From Pseudomonadota bacterium (GTDB lineage: Bacteria > Pseudomonadota > Gammaproteobacteria > Xanthomonadales > Xanthomonadaceae): 8,732 nt of DNA. The notes below the pieces were generated by a model, which was given only the letters and a program-made list of their open reading frames with translations, searched no databases and had not been told where the DNA came from. The stretch is from NCBI GenBank assembly GCA_023423605.1, contig JAFAFF010000267.1, positions 1-8,732 of the forward strand, read 5' to 3'. The position numbers and the translations under genes were made by a program. Within the stretch, counting starts at the first letter, position 1. The number at the start of each line of letters is the position of its first letter. Shown here piece after piece: positions 1 through 6,299 of the stretch.

Positions 1-31
1 GCATGCCCAGTTCGATGTCGGTGATCTTCAT
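1..31 (-). CDS. Partial CDS, probable dipeptide (L-Ala-D/L-Glu) epimerase, N-terminus only
   Basis: Only ten codons and one base are inside the window, reading MKITDIELGM from an ATG whose first base is 31; the gene continues past the left edge. The start sits directly after the TGA of the upstream C40 peptidase gene (TGAATG, no intervening base), so the two are almost certainly co-transcribed and probably translationally coupled; there is no independent Shine-Dalgarno sequence. The MKIxxIE-type opening is typical of enolase-superfamily proteins, including L-Ala-D/L-Glu epimerases, which invert D-Glu in the murein dipeptide to L-Glu in the cytoplasm. In Bacillus and other bacteria this enzyme (YkfB type) is encoded beside a YkfC-type endopeptidase, and that is the main support here. 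Ten residues cannot prove the family. No signal peptide is apparent, as expected for a cytoplasmic enzyme. Confidence 0.5.
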   Translation of the reverse strand, partial: MKITDIELGM

Positions 32-1471
32 TCAGGGGGTCTGCACGCGGATGCGCTGGATGTTGGTGATGCGGTCGATGTAACGGAGCGAATCGCTGGC
101 CATCATCGGCTCCAGCGGCGTGACCGAAACACCGTTCAGGTGCGCCTGGATGCGCTTGCCGTCGGCACCGTTCCAGCTGCCGCCGGCCGTGTCATGGATA
201 ACCCAGGTGCGTCCGTCCACGTGCCCGATGGCCATCATCACATGGCCGGGAATGTAGACCAGGTCGCCGACCTGCAATGCGGCCACCGCACGGTCGCGGG
301 CGGCGGCGCCGTCCTTGTCGCTGAAGGCGATGCGGTCCAGCGCCGGGCTCACGCCCTGCGCGCTGGTATTGCGCGGCAGCAGCACGCCGAAGCTGCGGTA
401 GATCTCCGAAACGAAGCCGCTGCAGTCGCGGGTGCCGTAGTCGTGGCCCCAGCCATAGCGCTCGCCGAGGAACTTGAAGGCCTGCTGCAGCAGCAGGCGC
501 GGGGTCAGCGGCAGGTAACCGGAACGGCTTTCCTGCGAACGTGGCAACAGCGCCGGTACCAGTTTCAGGCCGCCGTCGTCCTCGCGCACCGGCAACTGCA
601 CCACCCACGAAGCGTGCGCCTGCTGGCCGTTGACCACATCACCCGGCGGCCAGTCGGCCAGCACCGGCAGGCGCACGCCCATGTCCAGCTGCAGGCGCGA
701 AACGCGCGGCTCCTCCGGGGTGAACGCGGTATGTGCCACCGCGCCGGTGATGACCCGGAAGGGCCCATGCGTGTTGTAGGCCAGCACCTCGGCACGGTCG
801 CCCAGCGCGACGTGGCGTGCCTCCATCCAGGCGCTGTAGCGTTCGCTGTGAACGAACAGCCAGCTGCCATCGGCGCTGCGGTGCACCACAGCGACCTTGT
901 CGCCGGGGAACAGGGCAGATTCCTGGAAACGGTCGATGTCGGTGTCGCCGGTACCGCTGAACACCCGCTGCGTGGTCGGAAAGGTGCGCAGCGCCGCGCG
1001 CTGCACCACCAGCCCATAGCGCGGCGCCGTGGTGGCCGCGATCGCATCCAGTGCCAGGTTGGCTTCGATGTCGCGGCGCAGTGCCGCCGGTACCTGCGCA
1101 CCGTTGGCGTCATGCAGGGGCCGCGATGGCCAGCGCGACAGTTCAAGAATGGCATCGCGCACCTGCCGCGCGGACAGCGCCGCAGGCAACGCGGCGATGT
1201 CCTGGATATGTGCATCCTGCGAGCGCATGCGGGCGTTCTGCGCATCGATCTGCGCACCGTCCAGGAGGGGCGTGTCGGCGCCTGGCAGCCGCGCGGCCCA
1301 GTAGTCCGGCGTCAGGTAAGCCTCATGCAGGCCGATGATGTACGGCAGGGCCTGGCCGCGCTCCGGTTCCGGCGCGTCCTGCCGCGCCAGCGCCGGCAGG
1401 CTTGCCGCGCACAGGGACAGCGTCAACGCCATGCACCGCCAGCGGCGGGTCTGTCGGGAAGCCTGGATCAT
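32..1471 (-). CDS. Secreted SH3/NlpC-P60 (C40) peptidase, YkfC-like gamma-D-glutamyl endopeptidase
   Basis: This encodes a 479-residue exported cysteine peptidase. Enzymes with this architecture cut the gamma-D-Glu-|-diaminopimelate (or Lys) bond in peptidoglycan peptides with a free N-terminal L-Ala. Numbering from the chosen start: a basic n-region (MIQASRQTRRWR) and hydrophobic stretch end at PALA, residues 26-29, giving a Sec type I signal. Residues 38-140 resemble the helical N-terminal stabilising domain of the family. Residues 150-225 (RYGLVVQRAALRTFP, then DGSWLFVHS and SAWMEARHVALG) form the first SH3b domain, with a second SH3-like part at about 235-310. The NlpC/P60 domain spans 325-440. 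The catalytic Cys is C350 in RDCSGF; the probable catalytic His residues are H410 (IPGHVMM) and H426 (WVIHD). The ATG at 1471 was chosen because AGGAGG at 1483-1488 lies 11 nt upstream; the ATG at 1480 would have only 2 nt spacing. The LSLC in the signal lacks a small residue before Cys, so it is not a proper lipobox. First gene of the leftward operon. Confidence 0.9.
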   Translation of the reverse strand: MIQASRQTRRWRCMALTLSLCAASLPALARQDAPEPERGQALPYIIGLHEAYLTPDYWAARLPGADTPLLDGAQIDAQNARMRSQDAHIQDIAALPAALSARQVRDAILELSRWPSRPLHDANGAQVPAALRRDIEANLALDAIAATTAPRYGLVVQRAALRTFPTTQRVFSGTGDTDIDRFQESALFPGDKVAVVHRSADGSWLFVHSERYSAWMEARHVALGDRAEVLAYNTHGPFRVITGAVAHTAFTPEEPRVSRLQLDMGVRLPVLADWPPGDVVNGQQAHASWVVQLPVREDDGGLKLVPALLPRSQESRSGYLPLTPRLLLQQAFKFLGERYGWGHDYGTRDCSGFVSEIYRSFGVLLPRNTSAQGVSPALDRIAFSDKDGAAARDRAVAALQVGDLVYIPGHVMMAIGHVDGRTWVIHDTAGGSWNGADGKRIQAHLNGVSVTPLEPMMASDSLRYIDRITNIQRIRVQTP

Positions 1472-1498
1472 GTGGCGCATACCCTCCTCGAAAGCCTC

Positions 1499-1514
1499 AG
1501 GAATAGTTATTCCT
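1499..1514. promoter_or_regulatory. Perfect AT-rich dyad (operator candidate 1)
   Basis: AGGAATAGTTATTCCT has two perfect 7-bp arms (1499-1505 and 1508-1514) around a central GT. It covers the candidate -10 element (TAACTA) of the leftward promoter, so a bound regulator would be expected to block that promoter. The short symmetric form and the AT content, strikingly low in GC for this genome, fit a transcription-factor site better than an RNA hairpin, because a 2-nt loop is too tight. The cognate regulator is not in the window. Confidence 0.5.
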
Positions 1515-1531
1515 TTTTTCCCAAAGAGCAA
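1504..1531 (-). promoter_or_regulatory. Candidate sigma70-like promoter for the leftward C40-epimerase operon
   Basis: Read on the minus strand, TTGCTC (1531-1526) is followed after 16 nt by TAACTA (1509-1504). This would place transcription initiation near 1497, giving a leader of about 26 nt that contains the AGGAGG ribosome-binding site at 1488-1483. The -10 element lies inside the dyad at 1499-1514. The hexamers are imperfect, so this is a moderate-confidence assignment from spacing and position only. Confidence 0.4.
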
Positions 1532-1532
1532 G

Positions 1533-1543
1533 AATAAATTATT
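1533..1543. promoter_or_regulatory. Second AT-rich dyad (operator candidate 2)
   Basis: AATAAATTATT has two perfect 5-bp arms around a central A. With its flanks it reads GAATAAATTATTG, resembling the GAATA...TATTC arms of the dyad at 1499-1514. The two centres (1506.5 and 1538) are 31.5 bp apart, about three turns of B-DNA, so proteins bound at both would lie on the same face. Its right arm overlaps the first two bases of the TTGACC -35 candidate of the rightward promoter. Confidence 0.4.
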
Positions 1544-1570
1544 GACCGGCTGCCACGTGCGTGTTACACA
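1542..1570 (+). promoter_or_regulatory. Candidate sigma70-like promoter for the rightward operon
   Basis: TTGACC at 1542-1547 is a good -35 match (five of six to TTGACA). After 17 nt it is followed by TACACA at 1565-1570, a weaker -10 (TAxAxx). Initiation would be near 1577, leaving a leader of about 26 nt to the GTG at 1603. This arrangement argues against translation starting at the GTG at 1561, which would lie upstream of the transcription start. It mirrors the leftward promoter geometry. Confidence 0.45.
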
Positions 1571-1602
1571 GCCATTACCACCCGCGCTGGGGAAGTGTCG
1601 CT

Positions 1603-3084
1603 GTGGATTCCGCCGTTCGCAAACCGCCTATGCCCGCCGTGCTCGGCCTGTGCGCCGCCGCGCTGCTGTGGGCCACGCCGCTGGTGGCGCTGGCGGGCGA
1701 CACGCCGCTGGATACGGTGGTCGCCTACATCGACCGCGGTGAGTTCGCGGAGGCCGAACGCGCCATCGCCGCCACCTTGGCCAGCGACGCACCGGCCGCG
1801 ATACGGGAGGACTGGGCGTTCCAGCGCGAACGCATGCGCCGCATCCGCCTGGATTTCAGCCTGGATGCCGATGCCGCCAAGGCCACGCTGCGACGCTGGA
1901 TTCCCGATCTTGGCGACGCGGAATTCCAGCGCTGGGACCAGCAGGGACTGCTGGAACACATGGATATCGACGGCCGGCGATTCTGGTTCAAGCGTGCGCC
2001 GGCCAACCTGTTCCGTCTGAGCGGACAGGCACGTGCGCGCCGCCGTGCCGATGCACCGATGCCCAAGGACGGCCCCTACGAAAACCTGACCGCCTACCAC
2101 GCCGACGTGGTGGCCGTGGCGCAACGCGACCAAAGCGCCTCGGTGCTGCCGCAGCGTGTGGAAGTCACGCAGTCGCTGGTGGTCGATGCCGATGCCGTAC
2201 CGGCCGGCGAAACCGTACGTGCATGGATTCCCTATCCGCGCGAGATCGCCGGCCAGCAGGAGAACCTGCAGTGGATGGGCAGTGCGCCCGAAGGTGCGCG
2301 GGTGGCGCCCGCCGACACCCTGCAGCGCACGGCCTACCTGGAAGCGAAGGCGGTGGCCGGGCAGCCCACCCGTTTCCAGATCCGCTATGCGCTGACGGTA
2401 TACGCGCGGCATACGGCGGTCGATGCGGCGGCAGTGCAACCGGTACCGGACGATCCGGCGCTGGCGTCGTTCCTCGCCGAACAGCCGCCGCACGTACGCT
2501 TCACTCCGGCGTTGCGGATGTTTTCCGAGCGCGTGCTGCAGGGCGAAACCCGGCCATGGGAGGTGGTGCGTCGGCTGTTCGCCGCCGTCGACCAGATTCC
2601 ATGGGCTGGTGCGCGCGAATATTCGACCATCAGCAACATCAGCGAACACGCGTTGCACACGGGTCATGCCGACTGCGGGCAGCAGACACTGCTGCTGATC
2701 TCGCTGCTGCGCATGAACGGTATCCCGGCACGCTGGCAATCGGGCATGGTGTTTTCCGATGACGCCACCGGCTACAGCAACCTGCACGATTGGGGCATGT
2801 TCTACCTGGCGCCGTATGGCTGGCTGCCGATGGATGTGACCACCGGTGCGCTGGACAGCACCGAACCGGTCCTTCGCGATTTCTACCTGGGTAGCCTGGA
2901 TGGCTACCGTATCGCCTTCAACGATGATTTCGGCCAGCCGCTGGTGCCGGCCAAGCAGCACTTCCGTTCGGAGACCGTGGACTCGCAGCGCGGCGAAGCC
3001 GAATGGGCAGGCGGCAACCTGTACTTCGATGAGTGGGACTACGCGTTCAAGTGGCGGGTGCTGCCCGCTACCGGGAAGCATTAG
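1603..3084 (+). CDS. Secreted transglutaminase-like domain protein
   Basis: This encodes 493 residues starting at GTG 1603, with GGGAAG (1589-1594) 8 nt upstream. That start gives a clean Sec signal peptide (basic VRK, then LGLCAAALLWATPLVALA) ending near residue 31. The region from about 33 to 165 is charged and probably helical, including a GEFAEAERAIA repeat-like helix; 180-275 looks beta-rich and may be an accessory domain. The transglutaminase-like core lies at about 325-415: Cys358 in GHADCGQQTLLLISLLRMNGI, His395 in NLHDWGMFYLAPYGW, and Asp411 in LPMD form the expected Cys-His-Asp triad. The GIPAR and HDW signatures are typical of bacterial members, which often hydrolyse or rearrange amide bonds rather than crosslink proteins. 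Placement divergent from a peptidoglycan-peptide endopeptidase and 51 nt before a TonB-dependent receptor suggests a periplasmic amidase or peptidase on the same substrate; this is inference. First gene of the rightward operon. Confidence 0.87.
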   Translation: MDSAVRKPPMPAVLGLCAAALLWATPLVALAGDTPLDTVVAYIDRGEFAEAERAIAATLASDAPAAIREDWAFQRERMRRIRLDFSLDADAAKATLRRWIPDLGDAEFQRWDQQGLLEHMDIDGRRFWFKRAPANLFRLSGQARARRRADAPMPKDGPYENLTAYHADVVAVAQRDQSASVLPQRVEVTQSLVVDADAVPAGETVRAWIPYPREIAGQQENLQWMGSAPEGARVAPADTLQRTAYLEAKAVAGQPTRFQIRYALTVYARHTAVDAAAVQPVPDDPALASFLAEQPPHVRFTPALRMFSERVLQGETRPWEVVRRLFAAVDQIPWAGAREYSTISNISEHALHTGHADCGQQTLLLISLLRMNGIPARWQSGMVFSDDATGYSNLHDWGMFYLAPYGWLPMDVTTGALDSTEPVLRDFYLGSLDGYRIAFNDDFGQPLVPAKQHFRSETVDSQRGEAEWAGGNLYFDEWDYAFKWRVLPATGKH

Positions 3085-3135
3085 CGCGAAACATTCCGAA
3101 CCACACCGTTCAATTCTTGCAGGAGAGAGCAGGGG

Positions 3136-6100
3136 ATGAAGGCTATCAGCATCAAGCGCGCGGCCTTGAGCGTCGCGCTGGGCACCTGTCTGGGCATGTT
3201 GGTACCCGGCATGGCATCGGCACAGAATGTTTCTGGCGCCGTGGCCGGTCGCGCCACCGCCGGCGACCAGGTCACCGTGGTCAACCGGGGTACCGGCCTG
3301 ACGCGCACGGCCACCGCCAGCGCCGACGGCAGCTACCGGCTCGGCCAGCTGCCGGTCGGCGATTACACGCTGCAGGCCAGCCGCAACGGCCAGCCCCTGG
3401 GCGAGGCGGTCAGCGTCAGCGTCGGCATCGGCGGCACCACCACCGTGAACCTGGCCGCCAGCGGCGGCGTGGTGAACCTGGATGCGCTGCAGGTGGTGGG
3501 CACGCGCGTGGTGAACCGCGTGGACGTGTATTCCACCGAAGCCTCCTTCAACGTCAACCGCCAGGAAATCTCGCGCCTGCCGGTCGCCCAGGACCTGTCC
3601 GCAGTGGCGCTGCTGGCACCGGGCGTGGTGGGCGGCAACTCCTCGTTCGGTGGATTGTCCTTCGCCGGTTCCTCGGTGGCCGAGAACGCGGTCTACATCA
3701 ACGGATTGAACGTCACCGACATGTACACCCGGCGCGGCTTCTCCAGCGCACCGTTCGGCTTCTTCAAGGAGTTCCAGGTCAAGACCGGCGGCTATTCGGT
3801 GGAGTTCGGCCGCTCCACCGGTGGTGTCATCAATGCGGTTACCCGCTCGGGCAGCAATGAATTCGAAGGTGGCGTGGAAGTAACCTTCGAACCCAGTGCG
3901 TGGCAATCCAGTGCACGCGACCATTTCCACCGCGATGGCTCCGAACATTCCTATGCCAGCCGTGATTCCAGTTCCTTCCTGAAGACCAATGTGTGGGGTT
4001 CCGGCGCGCTGGTGCAGGACCGCCTGTTCCTGTTCGCGATGTATGAAAACCGCGACAACAAGGGCCACAACACTTCTTCCGATGGCCGCACCTGGTACGA
4101 CAACGACGGCAACGATGATTTCTGGGGCGCGAAGCTGGATTGGAACATCACCGACAACCACACCCTGGAACTGCTGGCGTTCTCCGATGAAACCGAGACC
4201 ACCGCAGCCTCTTCGGGTTACAGCTGGGATACCGGTACCGTAGGCGAGTGGGGTGGCAACACCATCACCGATGGCGGCGGAAAGAACTGGTCGGCCACCT
4301 ATACCGGCCGCTTCGGCGAGCACTTCACCGCCAAGGCGATGGTCGGCCGCAACAACCAGCGGGCGTTCTCCAACTCCACGCTGGATCTTTACTGCGACGC
4401 GGTGTTCACCGATGCCACCTACGCGCCCTACCTGGGCCAGCTCAACGGCCTGCGTGCCGGCTGCCATCCCACCGGCACCGCGGTTGCCGAGCGCGACGAC
4501 ACCCGCGATGCCGCGCGGCTGGATTTCGAATGGGCGCTGGGCAGCCACCTGCTGCGCTTTGGCGTGGACCGCGAGCTGATGACCACCGAGCAGTCCACCC
4601 GTTACCCAGGGCCCACGCAGATGACCTGGACGGCCTACGCCGCCAATCCGGGCGACGAAGTATGGGATGGCGCCAACGCCTACGTGCCGTCCGGTGTCAC
4701 CCAGATGCTGCGCGCACGCAATCGCGTGTCCGGTGGAACCTTCGAAACCGAGGCCAACGCGTTTTACCTGGAAGACATCTGGAACATCACGCCGAACCTG
4801 ATGCTGAACCTTGGCGTGCGCTGGGACCGTTTCGAGAACCGCACCGCCGATGGCGATGCCTTCATCAAGATGGACGACCTGGTGGCACCGCGTTTCGGAT
4901 TCTCGTGGGACATGAAGGGTGACGGCAGCACCAAGCTGTTCGGCAACGCAGGCCGCTATTACCTGCCGGTGACCAACAACATCAACGTCAACTTCGCCGG
5001 TGGACTGACCGACGAATACAGTTACTACGTGCTCGATGGCTGGCAGCAGCAGGCCAACCCGGTCACCGGTGCGCCGTACATGGCGCCGGTCATCGGCCAG
5101 CAGATCGGCCCGACCGACACGCGCATGAACACCGGCGCGGCGGACCTGCGCCAGAGCGTGGACAGGGATCTCAAGGCGGTCTACCAGGACGAATACATCC
5201 TCGGCTTCCAGACCATGATCGACCAGGCGTGGTCCTGGGGCGTCAACGCAACCTATCGGCGCATGACCCGCGCGCTGGACGACATGCGCATCAACCACAC
5301 CCCGTGCGGCCCCACCGGCACCACGTTGTGGCCCATCGCCAATCCCGGCGAAAGCCTGACCATCTGGGGCGATTCCAGCATCGGCTGCGCCGAGGAAGGC
5401 TGGATCACCATCGATACCTCCAGGGACGGCTACGTCAAGGGCGGCAGTGGCGAAGTGGTCGGCTACTCCAAGCCCAGGCGCACCTACAAGGCGGTGGAGT
5501 TCCAGATAGACCGTGCCTGGGACGAGAAGTGGATGTTCAACGCGTCCTACCTGTGGTCCAGGAGCGAGGGCAACTTCGAAGGCCCGGTGAATTCGGATAC
5601 CAACTACGGCGATACCGGCATGGTCCAGCATTGGGACCATCCGTCCAACAACGAACGCTACGGCGTGCTGTTCAACGATTTCCGCCACCAGTTCAAATTC
5701 CGCGCCGCCTACGCGCTCAACGAGCAGTGGTCGTTCGGCACCACGCTGCGGGTACAGTCCGGTGGACCGGTGACCGCGTTCGGCGTGATGTGGCCGGGCG
5801 ACACGGTGGCCGGTGGCAGCACCTCCAGCGAAGGCAGTGGCGGCGGCACCGGCTGGCTGTGCGTGGCGAACTGTTCCGGTGCCTACGACCAGCGCGTTTT
5901 CGAACAGACGGGACGTGGTGCGTTCGGCCGCCTGCCGTGGACGTGGACGATAGGCGCCAACGTCACCTGGCGGCTGCCGGTGGACGGCATCGACCTGAGC
6001 GCTCGCTTGTCGGTCTACAACCTGTTCAACAACCAGACCGTCATCAACGTGCACCAGCGCTATGAAAGCCAGCCGGGCGTGTACCGCGAGAACACCTTCA

Positions 6101-6162
6101 AGACCGGTACGTTGTGGCAGGCACCGCGCTACGCACAGCTGGTGGTGACCTGGAACTTCTGA
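3136..6162 (+). CDS. TonB-dependent outer-membrane receptor with N-terminal CarboxypepD_reg-like domain (Oar-like)
   Basis: This 1008-residue outer-membrane transporter starts at ATG 3136 with AGGAGA (3121-3126) 9 nt upstream. The signal peptide is residues 1-29 (cleavage after MASA). Residues 31-106 form a small beta domain (GDQVTVVNRGTGLTRTATASADGSYRLGQLPVGDYTLQA), the carboxypeptidase-regulatory-like fold seen in Oar-type receptors. NLDALQVVGTRV at 114-125 is a probable TonB-box region. The plug spans about 130-240 (SRLPVAQDLSAVALLAPGVVGG, NAVYINGLNV, GGYSVEFGRSTGGVINAVTRSG). The rest is a 22-strand-type barrel ending in QLVVTWNF, with the terminal Phe that outer-membrane assembly favours. 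Six Cys residues outside the signal peptide occur in three local pairs (420/443, 724/751, 909/913), probably disulphides in extracellular loops. It would import a bulky ligand using TonB energy; the neighbours suggest peptidoglycan peptides, but sequence alone does not show the substrate. It follows the transglutaminase gene after 51 nt with no terminator seen. Confidence 0.93.
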   Translation: MKAISIKRAALSVALGTCLGMLVPGMASAQNVSGAVAGRATAGDQVTVVNRGTGLTRTATASADGSYRLGQLPVGDYTLQASRNGQPLGEAVSVSVGIGGTTTVNLAASGGVVNLDALQVVGTRVVNRVDVYSTEASFNVNRQEISRLPVAQDLSAVALLAPGVVGGNSSFGGLSFAGSSVAENAVYINGLNVTDMYTRRGFSSAPFGFFKEFQVKTGGYSVEFGRSTGGVINAVTRSGSNEFEGGVEVTFEPSAWQSSARDHFHRDGSEHSYASRDSSSFLKTNVWGSGALVQDRLFLFAMYENRDNKGHNTSSDGRTWYDNDGNDDFWGAKLDWNITDNHTLELLAFSDETETTAASSGYSWDTGTVGEWGGNTITDGGGKNWSATYTGRFGEHFTAKAMVGRNNQRAFSNSTLDLYCDAVFTDATYAPYLGQLNGLRAGCHPTGTAVAERDDTRDAARLDFEWALGSHLLRFGVDRELMTTEQSTRYPGPTQMTWTAYAANPGDEVWDGANAYVPSGVTQMLRARNRVSGGTFETEANAFYLEDIWNITPNLMLNLGVRWDRFENRTADGDAFIKMDDLVAPRFGFSWDMKGDGSTKLFGNAGRYYLPVTNNINVNFAGGLTDEYSYYVLDGWQQQANPVTGAPYMAPVIGQQIGPTDTRMNTGAADLRQSVDRDLKAVYQDEYILGFQTMIDQAWSWGVNATYRRMTRALDDMRINHTPCGPTGTTLWPIANPGESLTIWGDSSIGCAEEGWITIDTSRDGYVKGGSGEVVGYSKPRRTYKAVEFQIDRAWDEKWMFNASYLWSRSEGNFEGPVNSDTNYGDTGMVQHWDHPSNNERYGVLFNDFRHQFKFRAAYALNEQWSFGTTLRVQSGGPVTAFGVMWPGDTVAGGSTSSEGSGGGTGWLCVANCSGAYDQRVFEQTGRGAFGRLPWTWTIGANVTWRLPVDGIDLSARLSVYNLFNNQTVINVHQRYESQPGVYRENTFKTGTLWQAPRYAQLVVTWNF

Positions 6163-6187
6163 TGGCGTCCCGGGCCGGATTGACGGA

Positions 6188-6249
6188 TGACGACCCTCGA
6201 TTGGTGGGTGACAGCTGCAGGATGGTGGGTGACGACCGTTGGTCGTCAC
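6188..6249. repeat. Phased direct repeats and stem-loop in the leader of the serine hydrolase gene
   Basis: The 137-nt gap between the receptor and the hydrolase contains repeated sequence. TGGTGGGTGAC occurs at 6202-6212 and 6223-6233, exactly 21 bp apart, and TGACGACC occurs at 6188-6195 and 6230-6237, 42 bp apart. The last copy forms a perfect 9-bp stem, 6229-6237 with 6241-6249, closed by a GTT loop. The stem core CGACCGTTGGTCG resembles the hairpin of Stenotrophomonas SMAG elements, although the flanking GTAG/CTAC is missing. There is no T-tract, so it is not an intrinsic terminator. It may be a decayed REP element or a leader structure controlling expression of the downstream gene. Confidence 0.55.
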
Positions 6250-6299
6250 ACCCCTCCGCCCGGCCATCTCACCCATCCCCCCCACAACGAGGTCCCACC

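Noticed and set aside
1348..1420. LSLC in the C40 signal region as a lipoprotein lipobox
   Set aside because: The residue before Cys is Leu rather than Gly/Ala/Ser, and a normal signal-peptidase I site (PALA) follows closely.
1472..1531. Upstream TTG (1531) or ATG (1480) start for the C40 peptidase
   Set aside because: TTG 1531 lies within the candidate promoter and has no ribosome-binding site; ATG 1480 is only 2 nt from AGGAGG. ATG 1471 has workable spacing and a good signal peptide.
140..1537. Plus-strand open frame (465 codons) opposite the C40 peptidase
   Set aside because: The composition is shadow-like, with no ribosome-binding site or domain, and the minus strand has the intact catalytic and SH3 motifs.
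1561..1602. GTG 1561 start for the transglutaminase protein
   Set aside because: It lacks a Shine-Dalgarno sequence, lies upstream of the inferred transcription start, and puts 14 extra residues before the signal peptide; GTG 1603 has GGGAAG at 8 nt.
1564..6285. Very long antisense open frame (1573 codons) opposite the transglutaminase and receptor genes
   Set aside because: Its translation is Ala/Gly/His/Arg/Val-rich with no domain or signal, while the plus strand carries clear families with catalytic motifs throughout. Long antisense frames are expected in high-GC coding DNA.
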